The notes: generated from the letters alone by a model not told the origin. Shown: positions 1-11,722, counted from the stretch's first letter. The stretch is 64,000 nt of DNA from Yersinia massiliensis (GCF_003048255.1 NZ_CP028487.1:2852001-2916000); one strand, 5' to 3'. Numbers and translations: made by a program.

Positions 1-1
1 C

Positions 2-490
2 GGCCGCTATTTACCTGCGCAGCCAGGCCCTATCATGACCGTTGATGGTCAGCATGTGGGCGAACATCAGGGTTTGATGTATCACACGCTGGGGCAACGT
101 AAAGGTTTAGGCATTGGTGGTACCAAAGACGGTGGCGATGACCCTTGGTATGTGGTGGATAAAGATGTTGCTAACAATATCTTGTTGGTCGCACAAGGCC
201 ACGAACACCCACGTTTAATGTCCGTGGGCCTCATTGCTCAACAGCTACATTGGGTCGATCGTGAACCTGTCACCGCGGCTTTCCGCTGCGTGGTGAAAAC
301 GCGTTATCGCCAACAAGATATTCCCTGCACCGTGACACCGTTGGATGATGAACGTGTTGAGGTTCGGTTTGATGAGCCAGTTGCTGCGGTAACGCCAGGC
401 CAGTCTGCCGTCTTCTATCAAGGTGAAGTCTGCCTCGGTGGTGGTATTATTGAAGCGCGTTATCCACTCACTGACTCAATGGCCAATTAA
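2..490 (+). CDS. mnmA: tRNA-specific 2-thiouridylase MnmA, C-terminal part (5' truncated by window edge)
   Basis: MnmA thiolates uridine 34 of Lys, Glu and Gln tRNAs, taking sulfur relayed by the IscS/Tus system. The open frame enters from the left edge, so the true start lies outside the window; an internal ATG at 35 is not the start. The fragment opens with [11 protein letters not shown] and contains the family segment [19 protein letters not shown], followed by the C-terminal beta-barrel that contacts tRNA. The ATP-binding PP-loop and probably both catalytic cysteines lie upstream. The gene ends 51 bp before hflD, the same order (mnmA-hflD-purB) as in E. coli, which suggests one operon. 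The identification is secure; only the last 162 residues or so can be judged. Confidence 0.95.
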   Translation, partial: GRYLPAQPGPIMTVDGQHVGEHQGLMYHTLGQRKGLGIGGTKDGGDDPWYVVDKDVANNILLVAQGHEHPRLMSVGLIAQQLHWVDREPVTAAFRCVVKTRYRQQDIPCTVTPLDDERVEVRFDEPVAAVTPGQSAVFYQGEVCLGGGIIEARYPLTDSMAN

Positions 491-541
491 TTCCAGAGTG
501 CATCGAGTGAGTTATGAACCAGAACGTTTACAGGAGTGACC

Positions 542-1168
542 GTGGCGAAGAATTATTATGATATTACGTTGGCATTGGCAGGAATATGTCAGTCAGCTCG
601 CTTGGTTCAACAGTTGGCCCATGAAGGCCAGTGCGATAATGACGCATTAAACACAGTGATGGGTGGGTTGCTGCAAACTAACCCTTCTTCAACGTTGGCC
701 GTGTATGGCGGCAATGAACAATCCCTGAAAATGGGGCTGGAAACACTGCAAAGCGTTCTAAACGCTAATCGTCAAGGGCCTGCAGCGGAATTGACTCGCT
801 ATACCCTGAGTCTGATGGTGTTAGAACGTAAGCTCAATGCGAATAAGTCAGCCATGAATACTTTAGGTGATCGAATCAATCAGCTTGATCGCCAACTGGC
901 ACACTTTGACCTTGAATCTGAAACCATGATGAGCTCACTGGCATCTATTTATACGGATGTCATTAGTCCGCTAGGCCCACGCATTCAGGTCATTGGTTCA
1001 CCTGCTATTTTACAAAGCACGCTGGTGCAGGCAAAGATTCGCGCCACCCTCCTCGCGGGTATCCGCTCAGCCGTGCTTTGGCAACAAGTTGGCGGAAGCC
1101 GCTTGCAGTTAATGTTTTCTCGAAATCGTCTGTTTAAACAGGCACAGAGTATTCTTGCTCATAATTGA
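542..1168 (+). CDS. hflD: High frequency lysogenization protein HflD
   Basis: HflD is a small membrane-associated, mostly helical protein that in E. coli binds phage lambda CII and lowers lysogenization; its ordinary cellular role is unclear. The 208-residue product begins [20 protein letters not shown], nearly the same as E. coli, and carries the conserved [10 protein letters not shown] and LMFSRNRL segments. I chose the GTG at 542 because AGGAG (532-536) lies five bases upstream and this start matches the E. coli N terminus. A GTG at 536 in the same frame would add two residues but overlaps that ribosome-binding site. It lies between mnmA and purB, 25 bp before purB. Confidence 0.95.
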   Translation: MAKNYYDITLALAGICQSARLVQQLAHEGQCDNDALNTVMGGLLQTNPSSTLAVYGGNEQSLKMGLETLQSVLNANRQGPAAELTRYTLSLMVLERKLNANKSAMNTLGDRINQLDRQLAHFDLESETMMSSLASIYTDVISPLGPRIQVIGSPAILQSTLVQAKIRATLLAGIRSAVLWQQVGGSRLQLMFSRNRLFKQAQSILAHN

Positions 1169-1175
1169 AATCTGA

Positions 1176-2564
<1,389 letters not shown>

Positions 2565-2578
2565 TATATCACCACTAT

Positions 2579-2602
2579 TTGAGCCTCAAGGATGGGGCTC
2601 AT
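2579..2602 (+). terminator. Possible weak terminator after purB
   Basis: The arms TGAGCC and GGGCTCA flank a loop of about nine bases shortly after the purB stop. There is no immediate run of T, so termination is uncertain. Confidence 0.35.
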
Positions 2603-2640
2603 TAGCGTCTAATCATTTTTATCCCTCCACGCTCCTGCCC

Positions 2641-2657
2641 TGTTTATACCCTGTTTA
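2641..2657 (+). promoter_or_regulatory. PhoP box upstream of the outer-membrane barrel gene
   Basis: The sequence TGTTTA-TACCC-TGTTTA is an exact direct repeat of the PhoP half-site with the canonical 5-bp spacer, 66 bp before the ATG at 2723. A -10-like AT-rich stretch starts 12 bp after the second half-site (GATAAT at 2670), the spacing usual for PhoP-activated promoters in which the second half-site replaces the -35. It lies just upstream of the barrel gene and phoPQ, so PhoP may activate this gene and possibly its own operon. This is read by eye; binding has not been tested. Confidence 0.75.
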
Positions 2658-2666
2658 GCCGTTGTG

Positions 2667-2684
2667 ATTGATAATAATATCAAT
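2667..2684. promoter_or_regulatory. Inverted repeat overlapping the predicted -10 of the barrel gene
   Basis: ATTGATA and TATCAAT are separated by ATAA. The repeat covers the presumed -10. It resembles an FNR palindrome (TTGAT/ATCAA) but with six instead of four central bases, so it may be a second operator or chance AT-rich sequence. Confidence 0.35.
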
Positions 2685-2722
2685 ATCAAAAAGGATTTCT
2701 TACACGCAGGAGTTATTATCAA

Positions 2723-3346
2723 ATGTTGAAACCAACCCTACTCGCACTCACCCTGATGGGAACTTGTGCCACCTCAATGGCGAGTGACTACACATACGTC
2801 GCTGGTGGACTTCAATACGGCGCAATCAATAATAATGCGAGCTTTGACAAACAATTTAGTCAAAACAACTACGCTCATGTCGGCAACCGCGATATGGGTG
2901 GTCTCTATATCAACGGTGGTTATGGCTTTGATAATAACGTGTTTATTGATGGTCGCCTAAATAGCATTGCCAATAATGACCGAGGTCTTGCAGAAGCTGT
3001 TCTCGGGGTTGGGTATCACTTTGCATTCTCCCCTAATATCGACTTTTATAGTTTAGTGGGCGCTAGCCGCCGCGCAATGGTATTTGATGCCAGCAAAGAC
3101 GGTAAAAAAACCAACACTTACAATAGTGCTACGGGCGAGATTGGTATTAAAAGCAAACTTTCACAGAATGTCGGTATGGATGTCGCCTATCGAATGGCAA
3201 ACTATGACCATCGTGCCTTCCATGAAGCTCGCATTATGACAAGTTACGCGTTCACACAAAGCCTCGCGGGCGAAGTGGGATACACTTACCATAATTGGAA
3301 AGTGAGTGACCAAGCAATGCAAGTAGGTTTGCGTTATAACTTCTAA
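2723..3346 (+). CDS. Putative outer-membrane beta-barrel protein adjacent to phoPQ
   Basis: I cannot assign a named function. The 207-residue product has a signal peptide (MLKPTLLALTLMGTCATSMA, probable cleavage after residue 20). The rest alternates polar and aromatic residues, and it ends in LRYNF, the terminal-Phe signal used by the Bam machinery for outer-membrane barrels. Repeated Tyr/Gly/Asn-rich strands fit an 8-stranded barrel of the general Ail/OmpX/OmpW size class, although I see no family motif. A ribosome-binding site (AGGAG) lies 11 bases upstream. An exact PhoP box lies upstream and phoP follows 58 bp downstream, so it may be the first gene of a barrel-phoP-phoQ unit. In E. coli purB is followed directly by phoP, so this is an added gene here. 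Confidence 0.8.
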   Translation: MLKPTLLALTLMGTCATSMASDYTYVAGGLQYGAINNNASFDKQFSQNNYAHVGNRDMGGLYINGGYGFDNNVFIDGRLNSIANNDRGLAEAVLGVGYHFAFSPNIDFYSLVGASRRAMVFDASKDGKKTNTYNSATGEIGIKSKLSQNVGMDVAYRMANYDHRAFHEARIMTSYAFTQSLAGEVGYTYHNWKVSDQAMQVGLRYNF

Positions 3347-3404
3347 TGAAAAACTTACCGGGTAATATTGGTTATCCGGTTACTTACTTATTGAGGGACG
3401 TGGT

Positions 3405-4076
3405 ATGCGGGTTCTGGTTGTGGAAGATAATGCTTTATTGCGCCACCATCTTACGGTGCAAATGCGGGATATGGGCCATCAGGTTGATGCCGCAGAAGAT
3501 GCCAAAGAGGCAGACTATTTCTTGCAAGAGCATGCCCCTGATATCGCTATTATAGATCTTGGGCTGCCTGGTGAGGACGGGTTAAGTATCATTCGCCGTT
3601 GGCGCAGCCATCAAACTAACTTGCCTATCTTGGTATTGACGGCACGTGAAAGTTGGCAAGATAAAGTCGCGGTATTAGAAGCCGGTGCTGATGATTATGT
3701 GACTAAACCTTTCCATCTGGAAGAAGTCATCGCGCGAATGCAGGCCTTGATGCGTCGTAATATTGGCCTAGCATCTCAGATCATAGAATTCCCACCGTTT
3801 CAAATTGACCTTTCGCGTCGAGAGTTGTGCGTAAATCAGCAACAGATTAAACTGACCGCCTTCGAATACACCATCATCGAAACCCTGATTCGTAATTCCG
3901 GTAAAGTTGTCAGCAAAGAGACGCTAATGCTGCAATTGTATCCTGATGCAGAGTTACGTGAGAGCCATACTATTGATGTATTAATGGGGCGATTACGTAA
4001 AAAACTGTTAGCGGAACATGAAGGTGAAGTGATTACGACCATTCGTGGTCAGGGATATCGTTTTGACGCCAACTAG
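3405..4076 (+). CDS. phoP: Response regulator PhoP
   Basis: PhoP is the OmpR-type DNA-binding regulator of the PhoPQ system, which answers low Mg2+, acid pH and cationic peptides and controls lipid A modification and virulence genes. The 223 residues match E. coli PhoP closely. The receiver has its acidic pocket at E7/D8, the phospho-acceptor D51 in [12 protein letters not shown], and Lys in YVTKPF. The C-terminal winged helix contains LRKKLL and ends in [15 protein letters not shown] lies about eight bases upstream of the ATG. phoQ starts five bases after the stop. No PhoP box was seen in the 58 bp directly upstream; the nearest is at 2641, before the barrel gene. Confidence 0.98.
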   Translation: MRVLVVEDNALLRHHLTVQMRDMGHQVDAAEDAKEADYFLQEHAPDIAIIDLGLPGEDGLSIIRRWRSHQTNLPILVLTARESWQDKVAVLEAGADDYVTKPFHLEEVIARMQALMRRNIGLASQIIEFPPFQIDLSRRELCVNQQQIKLTAFEYTIIETLIRNSGKVVSKETLMLQLYPDAELRESHTIDVLMGRLRKKLLAEHEGEVITTIRGQGYRFDAN

Positions 4077-4081
4077 ATACT

Positions 4082-5536
4082 ATGTTCCGGAAAAATAGCA
4101 AACCATTCTCTCTTCGTGCTCGTTTTCTTATGGCAACAGCGGGGGTCATCCTTGCGCTATCGCTATCTTATGGCATGGTTGCTGTCGTAGGCTATATTGT
4201 CAGTTTTGATAAGAATACGTTCAGAGCCCATCGCGGTGAAAGTAACTTATTTTTCAGCTTGGCACAGTGGCATGATAATAAACTCAGCATTTCAGTGCCC
4301 CCTGAACTTGAGCTGAATATCCCGACGCTGATTTTAATTTACGATAAAGATGGCAATATATTGTGGCGCCAGCGCCACGTTCCTGAACTTGAATCCCATA
4401 TCGAAAAAAGCTGGTTACAAAAACCAGGGTTTTACGAATTGGATACGGGGACGCACATCAGTAGCATGATGTTGGGTGATAATCCAAAAGCCCAAGACCA
4501 GCTCAAAAAATACGACGATAACGACAGCACTGCCCTTACTCACTCAATCTCAGTCAATACTTATCCTGCGACGACTCGCTTGCCACAGCTTACTATTGTG
4601 GTCGTCGATACTATCCCGCAGGAATTACAGCGATCTGATTTGGTTTGGGACTGGTTCAGCTATGTCTTGTTGGCCAATTTACTTTTGGTTATTCCTTTGT
4701 TGTGGCTCGCCGCCTACTGGAGTTTACGGCCTATTAAAGCCTTGGTTAGCCAGATTAGTCAGCTTGAAAAAGGTGAGCGCGAGCAACTGGATGAAAATCC
4801 GCCGCGAGAATTGCAAGGGTTAGTGCGTAATCTCAATATATTGCTCAACAATGAACGGCAACGATATACCAAATATCGCACCACATTGGCGGATCTGACC
4901 CATAGCCTTAAGACCCCACTGGCGGTGTTACAGACTACATTGCGATCTTTGCGCTCAGGTAAGCAGACGACTATCGAGGAAGCTGAACCCATCATGCTTG
5001 AGCAGATAAGTCGGATATCTCAACAAATTGGTTATTATCTACACCGTGCCAGTATGCGTTCAGAACATAGTGTGGTTGTGAGAGAAATTCACTCTGTTCC
5101 GGCGCTACTCGATAGCCTATGTAGCGCACTGAATAAAGTTTATCAGCGCAAAGGGGTCGTTTTGACACTGGATATTTCACCGGAAGTGACATTTATCGGT
5201 GATAAAAATGACTTTATGGAAGTGATGGGCAATGTCCTCGATAACGCCTGTAAATATTGTTTGGAGTTCGTCGAGATTACCGCCCTGCACTCAGAAAAAT
5301 ATCTCACCATTGTGGTCGAGGATGATGGTCCTGGTATCCCTGAGAACAAGCGCCAACTTATTTTTCAGCGGGGTCAGCGGGTGGATACCCTACGCCCTGG
5401 GCAAGGGCTGGGTTTGTCCGTCGCCGCAGAAATTATCGAACAATATCAAGGCGAAATCACCATCACTGAAAGTCCCTTAGGCGGGGCGAAAATGATGGTC
5501 ACTTTTGGTCAACAGAACGACCATCATGATGATTAA
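4082..5536 (+). CDS. phoQ: Sensor histidine kinase PhoQ
   Basis: PhoQ is the inner-membrane kinase/phosphatase that controls PhoP. The 484-residue protein has a first membrane helix at about residues 17-40 and a periplasmic PAS-like sensor with an acidic stretch KKYDDNDST near 142-150, the counterpart of the Mg2+-binding acidic cluster. A second helix at about 194-214 is followed by a HAMP segment, the phospho-accepting H274 in [10 protein letters not shown], and an ATPase domain with [19 protein letters not shown] and GQGLGLSVA. The sensor acidic patch looks less acidic than I recall for E. coli. It is co-transcribed with phoP. The gene is followed by 81 bp before roxA. Confidence 0.97.
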   Translation: MFRKNSKPFSLRARFLMATAGVILALSLSYGMVAVVGYIVSFDKNTFRAHRGESNLFFSLAQWHDNKLSISVPPELELNIPTLILIYDKDGNILWRQRHVPELESHIEKSWLQKPGFYELDTGTHISSMMLGDNPKAQDQLKKYDDNDSTALTHSISVNTYPATTRLPQLTIVVVDTIPQELQRSDLVWDWFSYVLLANLLLVIPLLWLAAYWSLRPIKALVSQISQLEKGEREQLDENPPRELQGLVRNLNILLNNERQRYTKYRTTLADLTHSLKTPLAVLQTTLRSLRSGKQTTIEEAEPIMLEQISRISQQIGYYLHRASMRSEHSVVVREIHSVPALLDSLCSALNKVYQRKGVVLTLDISPEVTFIGDKNDFMEVMGNVLDNACKYCLEFVEITALHSEKYLTIVVEDDGPGIPENKRQLIFQRGQRVDTLRPGQGLGLSVAAEIIEQYQGEITITESPLGGAKMMVTFGQQNDHHDD

Positions 5537-5617
5537 TAAAATTTGTCTATCAACGCTGATACTGACAGCGTGCATCCGTTATAATCACAGCCATGCCCCC
5601 TCCTATTTGGAATAAAC

Positions 5618-6739
5618 ATGGATTACCAACTTGATCTCGATTGGCCTGATTTTCTGCAACGCTATTGGCAGAAACGTCCCGTTATCATCAAACGTGGCTT
5701 TAAAAACTTTATCGATCCGCTCTCGCCCGACGAGCTTGCAGGGCTTGCGATGGAAAATGAAGTTGATAGCCGCTTGGTAAGTCATGAAGAAGGCCGTTGG
5801 CAAGTTGGTCACGGCCCCTTTGAGAGCTTTGATCACTTAGGCGAAACCAATTGGTCGCTACTGGTTCAGGCTGTTGACCATTGGCACGAACCCGCCGCAG
5901 CACTAATGCGGCCCTTCCGAGCACTTTCAGACTGGCGAATGGATGATCTCATGATCTCTTTCTCAGTGCCCGGTGGTGGCGTAGGCCCGCATTTTGACCA
6001 ATATGATGTCTTTATCATTCAGGGCACAGGCCGTCGACGCTGGCGGGTTGGCGAAAAAACGGAAATGAAGCAGCATTGTCCGCATCCGGACTTACTGCAA
6101 GTTGACCCGTTCGAAGCTATCATTGATGAAGAAATGGAACCCGGTGATATTCTCTACATCCCACCGGGTTTCCCTCATGAAGGTTATGCGCTCGAAAATG
6201 CGCTCAATTACTCTGTCGGTTTCCGCGCGCCGAATGGTCGAGAACTGGTTAGCGGTTTTGCCGACTATATTCTGTCACGTGAACTCGGTAGCTATCGCTA
6301 CAGTGACCCTGATTTGCCATTGCGAGAGCACCCCGCAGAAGTGCTGCCACAGGAAGTCGATAAACTGCGCACGATGATGCTAGATTTAGTTCAACAACCT
6401 GAACACTTCCAAAGCTGGCTCGGCGAATTTATTTCTCAATCTCGTCACGAACTGGATATTGCGCCACCAGAACCGCCTTATCAGGTCGGCGATATCTACG
6501 AATTGCTCAAGCAAGGTGAGTCGTTACAGCGTCTTAGCGGTCTGCGTGTTCTGCGTATTGGTGACCGTTGCTATGCGAATGGCGAGTTAATTGATACACC
6601 GCACCTGCAGGCGGCGGATGCATTGTGTCAGCATTTCAGTGTTGATGCCGAGAAGCTCGGTGATGCGCTAGAAGACCCGTCGTTCTTAGCGATGCTAGGC
6701 ACCTTGGTCAACAGCGGGTATTGGTACTTTAACGATTGA
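5618..6739 (+). CDS. roxA: 50S ribosomal protein L16 arginine hydroxylase (ribosomal oxygenase)
   Basis: RoxA (YcfD) is an Fe(II)/2-oxoglutarate JmjC oxygenase that hydroxylates an arginine of ribosomal protein L16. The 373 residues match the family length. The iron ligands are visible as H125 and D127 in GPHFDQYD and H187 in GFPHEGY. The C-terminal half carries the dimerisation and winged-helix parts. The start MDYQLDLDWPDFLQRYW is the family N terminus. The gene follows phoQ on the same strand, as in E. coli, and converges on pepT through a perfect bidirectional terminator. Confidence 0.96.
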   Translation: MDYQLDLDWPDFLQRYWQKRPVIIKRGFKNFIDPLSPDELAGLAMENEVDSRLVSHEEGRWQVGHGPFESFDHLGETNWSLLVQAVDHWHEPAAALMRPFRALSDWRMDDLMISFSVPGGGVGPHFDQYDVFIIQGTGRRRWRVGEKTEMKQHCPHPDLLQVDPFEAIIDEEMEPGDILYIPPGFPHEGYALENALNYSVGFRAPNGRELVSGFADYILSRELGSYRYSDPDLPLREHPAEVLPQEVDKLRTMMLDLVQQPEHFQSWLGEFISQSRHELDIAPPEPPYQVGDIYELLKQGESLQRLSGLRVLRIGDRCYANGELIDTPHLQAADALCQHFSVDAEKLGDALEDPSFLAMLGTLVNSGYWYFND

Positions 6740-6775
6740 TCGCTGAAACAATGAATTCTTACAACTTATGACGCC

Positions 6776-6802
6776 AAAACGCCCCACTTTATGGGGCGTT
6801 TT
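6776..6802. terminator. Bidirectional terminator between roxA and pepT
   Basis: A perfect 10-bp stem, AAAACGCCCC / GGGGCGTTTT, encloses a 7-base loop. It has T runs on the 3' side for both strands and lies between two convergent genes. Confidence 0.9.
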
Positions 6803-6857
6803 AGTTCGCGTATTGCATACTTTTATTCATTCACAACGTCATAAATCAGCGCACAAC

Positions 6858-8093
6858 TTATGCCTTGTTAGCCCGTTTAGCCGTCAACTCAGCGATTCGC
6901 ATGATAACGGAGATGGCTTTCTCCATCCCTTCCAGAGTAATAAACTCATGCTTACCGTGATAGTTATAACCGCCGGTAAAAATATTCGGGCAAGGTAGCC
7001 CAAGGAAGGATAATTGAGCACCATCTGTGCCACCGCGAATCGGTTTCATAATCGGGGTGATATCACAATCGCGCATTGCTTGTTGGGCTAACTCAATAAT
7101 ATGCGGATACTTGATAATATGCTCACGCATGTTGTAATAGCTATCATCCATAATGATCTCGATGTAGCAATCACGATGTAAGCCTTTACCTACCCGCTTA
7201 GCGATATCCACCATATTCTTCTTCCGCGCTTCGAAACCATCGCGGCTGAAATCTCGTACAATATAGTGCATCTCCGCCCGCTCGACGGTGCCTTTAATAC
7301 TTTGCAGATGATAAAAACCTTCGTAACCTTCAGTGCATTCCGGTGTTTCACTTGCTGGTAGTTCTTGATGGAAACGGGTCGCCAGCGACAATGCATTGAC
7401 CATAACCCCTTTCGCGCTGCCTGGATGAACATTATTACCAACAATTTTGATAGTCACGGATGCGGCATTAAAGTTCTCGAATTCTAACTCCCCTACACCG
7501 CCACCATCAACGGTATAAGCCCATTGAGCACCGAATTCAGCCACATTAAAGAATCGCGCACCTTTGCCCACTTCTTCATCCGGCGTGAACGCAATACGAA
7601 TATCCCCGTGAGGAACATTACTGTTTTTTAAGCGCACCATTGCCGTGATAATTTCAGCTATGCCCGCTTTATCATCCGCACCTAACAAGGTCTTTCCATC
7701 CGTGGTAATCAATGTCTGTCCGAGTAGCTGATGCAATATCGGGAACATCACCGGTGATAAAACTTCGTCGCCGATCCCCAAGGCAACATCACCGCCACGG
7801 TAATTTTCTAAAATCTGTGGATTGACATTTTTACCTGAGAAATCAGGTGAAGTATCAAGGTGGGCAATAAACCCAATAGTGGGGACCGGCCATGAGACAT
7901 TTGCAGGCAAAGTTGCCATGACACAGCCATGGTCGCTCAAGCTAACCTGAGAAAAACCAAGTGTTTGCAACTCATGGAATAATGCCTGAGCAAGCTTGCG
8001 CTGCCCTTCAGTGCTCGGCACGGATTTTACATTGGCTTTTGCTTGTGTATCAAAAGAAACATAGTTGAAAAAGCGGTCGAGTAATTTGTCCAT
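6858..8093 (-). CDS. pepT: Peptidase T (tripeptidase)
   Basis: PepT is a cytosolic zinc aminotripeptidase of the M20 family that removes the N-terminal residue of tripeptides. The 411-residue product carries the M20 motifs: H78/D80 in [21 protein letters not shown] with a bridging Asp, TPDEEVGKG with the general base, and the late metal histidine in [10 protein letters not shown] chose the ATG at 8093 because MDKLLDRF is the family N terminus. An upstream ATG at 8123 is in frame but would read through an operator-like palindrome. FNR-like and Fur-like sites lie upstream; pepT is known to be anaerobically induced through FNR in Salmonella and E. coli. Confidence 0.96.
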   Translation of the reverse strand: MDKLLDRFFNYVSFDTQAKANVKSVPSTEGQRKLAQALFHELQTLGFSQVSLSDHGCVMATLPANVSWPVPTIGFIAHLDTSPDFSGKNVNPQILENYRGGDVALGIGDEVLSPVMFPILHQLLGQTLITTDGKTLLGADDKAGIAEIITAMVRLKNSNVPHGDIRIAFTPDEEVGKGARFFNVAEFGAQWAYTVDGGGVGELEFENFNAASVTIKIVGNNVHPGSAKGVMVNALSLATRFHQELPASETPECTEGYEGFYHLQSIKGTVERAEMHYIVRDFSRDGFEARKKNMVDIAKRVGKGLHRDCYIEIIMDDSYYNMREHIIKYPHIIELAQQAMRDCDITPIMKPIRGGTDGAQLSFLGLPCPNIFTGGYNYHGKHEFITLEGMEKAISVIMRIAELTAKRANKA

Positions 8094-8105
8094 GGTTCCC
8101 ACCCT

Positions 8106-8127
8106 CATAATAGTGATTATCATTATG
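8106..8127 (-). promoter_or_regulatory. Fur-box-like palindrome upstream of pepT
   Basis: On the minus strand CATAATGATAATCACTATTATG is a near-perfect palindrome that matches about 16 of 19 positions of the Fur consensus GATAATGATAATCATTATC. It lies 13 bp before the pepT ATG and would overlap a -10 element (TATTAT). This is a visual match only. Confidence 0.5.
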
Positions 8128-8132
8128 GGGAA

Positions 8133-8146
8133 GTGATCACGATCAA
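8133..8146 (-). promoter_or_regulatory. FNR-like site upstream of pepT
   Basis: On the minus strand TTGAT-CGTG-ATCAC matches nine of the ten conserved bases of the FNR site TTGAT-N4-ATCAA. Its centre is about 46 bp before the pepT start codon, and about 30 bp upstream of a TATTAT -10 candidate, as at class II FNR promoters. This agrees with the known anaerobic induction of pepT. Confidence 0.65.
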
Positions 8147-8411
8147 ATATTGCGTCAGGTCAGTTTTAGACAAACTTAAGCCAGAATAAAGGCGGTGACT
8201 GGAAAAACCACGGGTTGATTCATCCATCAACCGGTGGTGACATCTTGTAGCCACAATGAACTGACACCAACGAGTGATTCAGATTAGTGAATACATCAGA
8301 CTGCTGACAAACACGATAACCCGACCTAGAACGGTGAGGACAGGCAGAAGAGTAAAGCGTCCGCGCCAAGAATGGCGCGGCTTTAGTTCAGCAGGCAACT
8401 GCTAAGAACCA
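8147..8411. other. Intergenic region between pepT and cobB
   Basis: This stretch holds no recognisable gene. Its one clear structure is a GC-rich hairpin at 8361-8380 (CCGCGCC / GGCGCGG, 6-base loop) just after cobB on the minus strand, without a good T tract. E. coli carries potABCD between these two genes; no remnant of it is visible here. Confidence 0.6.
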
Positions 8412-9248
8412 TTAGTCGCCTTGAGGCTCATCCCCTCTGGCCGTCAAAAATTCACGCACATACTCTGGAACGACTTGACTCGCCAATCCATAGTGCTTTT
8501 CATTAAACTGGCTTTCTACTTGGCTAGGTTCCAGATTCAACTCCACGGTGTGGGCACCATGCAGACTGGATTCATGAACAAAACCTGCCGCTGGATAGAC
8601 ATGCCCTGAGGTACCGATCGAGATAAAGAAATCCGCTTCAGCGAGCGCTTGATAAATTTCATCCATCCCCATCGGCATTTCACCGAACCAAACAATGTGC
8701 GGTCGCAGCGGAGAAGGGAATTGGCAGCAATGACACCGCTCATCAGCAGAAAGGTCACCCGGCCAGTCCAATACTTGCCCAGACTGCGTGCAACGGACTT
8801 TCAGCAACTCGCCATGCATATGGATGACTCGCTTACTACCCGCTCTTTCATGCAAGTTATCGATATTTTGAGTCACTAAAACAAAGTTATCACCGAGCGC
8901 AGCCTCTAGATCTGCCAGTGCGAAGTGAGCTGCATTAGGAGCAATGTCGGATTGTTGTAACTGGCGGCGACGCGCATTATAAAAGGCTTGGACCAATTCA
9001 GGATCACGACGATATCCCTCAGGCGTGGCAACATCTTCCACCTGATGTTCTTCCCATAAACCATCTGCGGCACGGAAAGTACGAATACCGGATTCAGCCG
9101 AAATACCTGCACCAGTCAGAACCACCACGAAAGGCTTTTTCATTTCTGAGTTTGCGGCGCTGTCCCGATGAAAAATACGGGAGCGAAAACGTTGATGCCG
9201 CAAATGCTTATTCTTGCGAAACCGACATAGCCGATGGCGAATGCGCAT
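8412..9248 (-). CDS. cobB: NAD-dependent protein deacylase CobB (sirtuin)
   Basis: CobB removes acetyl and succinyl groups from protein lysines using NAD+, and activates acetyl-CoA synthetase among other targets. The 278-residue product has the sirtuin motifs [25 protein letters not shown], the catalytic His in [10 protein letters not shown], and a zinc site formed by Cys residues around VRC and CHCC. The N-terminal 35 residues, rich in Arg and Lys, match the long E. coli isoform; a second start near the MKKPFVVVL segment could give the short form. It lies downstream of nagK on the same strand. Confidence 0.96.
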   Translation of the reverse strand: MRIRHRLCRFRKNKHLRHQRFRSRIFHRDSAANSEMKKPFVVVLTGAGISAESGIRTFRAADGLWEEHQVEDVATPEGYRRDPELVQAFYNARRRQLQQSDIAPNAAHFALADLEAALGDNFVLVTQNIDNLHERAGSKRVIHMHGELLKVRCTQSGQVLDWPGDLSADERCHCCQFPSPLRPHIVWFGEMPMGMDEIYQALAEADFFISIGTSGHVYPAAGFVHESSLHGAHTVELNLEPSQVESQFNEKHYGLASQVVPEYVREFLTARGDEPQGD

Positions 9249-9423
9249 AACTTCTTGCCTCTTCTATAGCCTTACCATTTGACACTACTGAATTGCCAGC
9301 GACGCCAACTATCGAATCACTGATTTATGTCAGTCGTTCGGAGCGTATTCACTGACCTGCAACATCAATTGGTTTGGATATTGTTATAGTTTGAAACGAC
9401 GATTACCCAGCTAAAGCTAAATA

Positions 9424-10338
9424 CTAGTGGTCATTCAAATGCAAAAAAGCTGCCCCGCGCACACCACCAGCATCGCCATAACGTGCTTTTTCAATACGTG
9501 GCAACCGTGCCACTCGCAATAAGTGCTGTGGTAACCGCTTGGGCAACTCCTCGTATATCTTGCCAAAATTAGACAGCCCACCACCGATCACCACCAAATG
9601 GGGGTCTAGCATAGTCAATAAATTACCCAAACACACGGCTAGCACATCCATAAAACGCTCTACATGTGCCACAGCCTTAGGTTCACCAGCATTATAATTG
9701 ATGATAATTTCAGTCGCTGGCAAGGATTGTTGGTTAAAGTGCTGATACATCCATTCAAAACCACGACCCGAAATATAGTTTTCGATGCAACCATGATGGC
9801 CGCAACCACAAGGCACGCGTGGAATATCCGCACCCAAGATATCCAGTGCGTCGACAGGTAAACGGAAGTGACCGAACTCACCGGTGATATGGTTGCGCCC
9901 GCTAACGATACTGCCATTGACTATCAAACCACCCCCTACGCCTGTGCCAAGAATCAGCCCCAGAACGGTTGGGTAAGCACGAAATTCAGGATCCCAAGCT
10001 TCGGACAAAGCAAAACAGTTGGCATCGTTATCAATTCGAACTTCGCGCCCAATCAATTTAGACAGATCACCTTGCAGCAACTGCCCCATCGCTGCGGGGA
10101 CATTGGCAGTAAAAACCGTGCCATCATCTGCATTGGGTAACCCAGGGATGCCAATACCGACACTGCCGGTAGCACCGCAATAAGCATCTGCTTCTAGCGT
10201 TAAACTCTGCAATGCTTGGAGTAGTTGTTGATAGTCTTCACGCGGTGTAGGGACTCGCTTATGCCAGATTCGTTGCAAGTTGGCATCAAAAACGCCCAAC
10301 TCAATCTTAGTGCCGCCCATATCAAAACCGTAATACAT
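9424..10338 (-). CDS. nagK: N-acetyl-D-glucosamine kinase
   Basis: NagK phosphorylates free GlcNAc from recycled peptidoglycan to GlcNAc-6-phosphate. The 304-residue protein is a ROK-family kinase: [18 protein letters not shown] is the phosphate-binding start, TGVGGG follows in the middle, and [17 protein letters not shown] is the ROK zinc-binding signature. It lies between cobB and lolE on the minus strand, as in E. coli. Functionally it pairs with NagZ (20978-22006), which releases cell-wall amino sugars during recycling. Confidence 0.95.
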   Translation of the reverse strand: MYYGFDMGGTKIELGVFDANLQRIWHKRVPTPREDYQQLLQALQSLTLEADAYCGATGSVGIGIPGLPNADDGTVFTANVPAAMGQLLQGDLSKLIGREVRIDNDANCFALSEAWDPEFRAYPTVLGLILGTGVGGGLIVNGSIVSGRNHITGEFGHFRLPVDALDILGADIPRVPCGCGHHGCIENYISGRGFEWMYQHFNQQSLPATEIIINYNAGEPKAVAHVERFMDVLAVCLGNLLTMLDPHLVVIGGGLSNFGKIYEELPKRLPQHLLRVARLPRIEKARYGDAGGVRGAAFLHLNDH

Positions 10339-10472
10339 AAAGTTGTCCTTATATACCCTAAATCATTACGTTGCAGGCAGGCGGCAACGGCGCGAGTGCT
10401 ATTTTTTAGTGACCGACTTGTCAACCACAGGCTGAGCTCACACAACAGTGGCATGTCCCATAATGGGCAGTA

Positions 10473-11720
10473 TTATTGCCCACTCAATACTCGCGCGGGA
10501 TCAATACGGCTGGCACGACGAGCCGGATACCAACTGGCAATCAAACTCAGCACCAACGCCGTTGCCAACACGCAGGCCACATCAAACCAGTGGAGCTCTG
10601 ATGGTAGAAAATCGATGAAATAGATATCACCCGATAAAAATTGATGCCCAATCAGTGTTTCTAGCCCACGAATAATAGAGGTTAATTGCAGCGAAATAAT
10701 GACGCCTGCCACAACCCCGCTAATACTGCCAATAAGCCCAGCCAGTAAGCCATACCAGATAAAGATGGCACGGATCAGGCGGTCTTTAGCGCCTAATGTC
10801 CGTAATACCGCGATATCGCTACTTTTATCTTTCACCGCCATGACCAGCGTGGACACGATATTGAAACTGGCGACACCAATCACCAATACCATCGCCAAGT
10901 ACATGATAGTACGGATCATCTGGATGTCTCGATACATATAGCCATAAGTCCCAATCCAACTGCTGATATAGACATAGGCATTGCTCACCTCACCGGCATC
11001 GCGCACCAGCTTATTGGCGTTGTAAACATCATTAACCTTGATGGCGATGCCTGTCACACTGTCGCCCATATCAAGATATTGCTGCGCATCAGCCAAAGGC
11101 ACCAGTGCCAAGCTGTGATCAAGTTGGCCACTGAGTTGGAAAACTCCAGCGACTTGTAAACGAATCCGCTTAGGTTGCAGTAATTTCAACTCAGGATCGC
11201 TATTGGGGATCATCACTGTTAGCCAAGAGCCTTGTTTCACGCCCAAAGCATCTGCTAAGCCCTTGCCCAAAATAATCTGCTGCTGCCCAGCCTTGAAATT
11301 ATCCCAAGCGTGACCAGCAACGAAGCTGGGTAATGCGCTAAGACGCTTTTCGGCTTCTGGATCAACCCCTTTGACCTGTACCGCGCGCAGTTGCGTGGCA
11401 TTTTCAATCAACCCAGTGAAATTGATATATGGGGCGGCAGCCACGATACCGGGGACTTTTTCAATACGCTGGAGAGCTTGCGGCCACTCGGCAAAGGGTT
11501 GATTGACGGAAGCAATTTCACCGTGGGGAACGACGGCCAAAATACGGTTTTTCAGTTCACGTTCGAAGCCGTTCATGGCACTTAAGCCGACGATCAATAC
11601 CGCAACCCCTAAAGCGATACCCAGCGTCGAGATAACCGAGATTAACGACACCATGCCGCCACGGCGGCGGCCACGGCTAAAACGTAAACCAATTAAGAGT
11701 GAAAGTGGCAAAGCGCCCAT
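10473..11720 (-). CDS. lolE: Lipoprotein-releasing ABC transporter permease LolE
   Basis: LolE is a membrane subunit of the LolCDE complex, which extracts outer-membrane lipoproteins from the inner membrane and hands them to LolA. The 415-residue protein has one N-terminal helix, a large periplasmic domain and three C-terminal helices (FtsX/MacB fold), and ends [12 protein letters not shown] as in E. coli. I prefer the ATG at 11720 ([11 protein letters not shown]). A GTG at 11723 overlaps the lolD stop codon and would add one residue. The near-overlap with lolD indicates translational coupling in lolC-lolD-lolE. Confidence 0.96.
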   Translation of the reverse strand: MGALPLSLLIGLRFSRGRRRGGMVSLISVISTLGIALGVAVLIVGLSAMNGFERELKNRILAVVPHGEIASVNQPFAEWPQALQRIEKVPGIVAAAPYINFTGLIENATQLRAVQVKGVDPEAEKRLSALPSFVAGHAWDNFKAGQQQIILGKGLADALGVKQGSWLTVMIPNSDPELKLLQPKRIRLQVAGVFQLSGQLDHSLALVPLADAQQYLDMGDSVTGIAIKVNDVYNANKLVRDAGEVSNAYVYISSWIGTYGYMYRDIQMIRTIMYLAMVLVIGVASFNIVSTLVMAVKDKSSDIAVLRTLGAKDRLIRAIFIWYGLLAGLIGSISGVVAGVIISLQLTSIIRGLETLIGHQFLSGDIYFIDFLPSELHWFDVACVLATALVLSLIASWYPARRASRIDPARVLSGQ

Positions 11721-11722
11721 CA

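Noticed and set aside
3346..3555. 69-codon forward frame between the barrel gene and phoP
   Set aside because: It mostly overlaps phoP in another frame and has no family resemblance.
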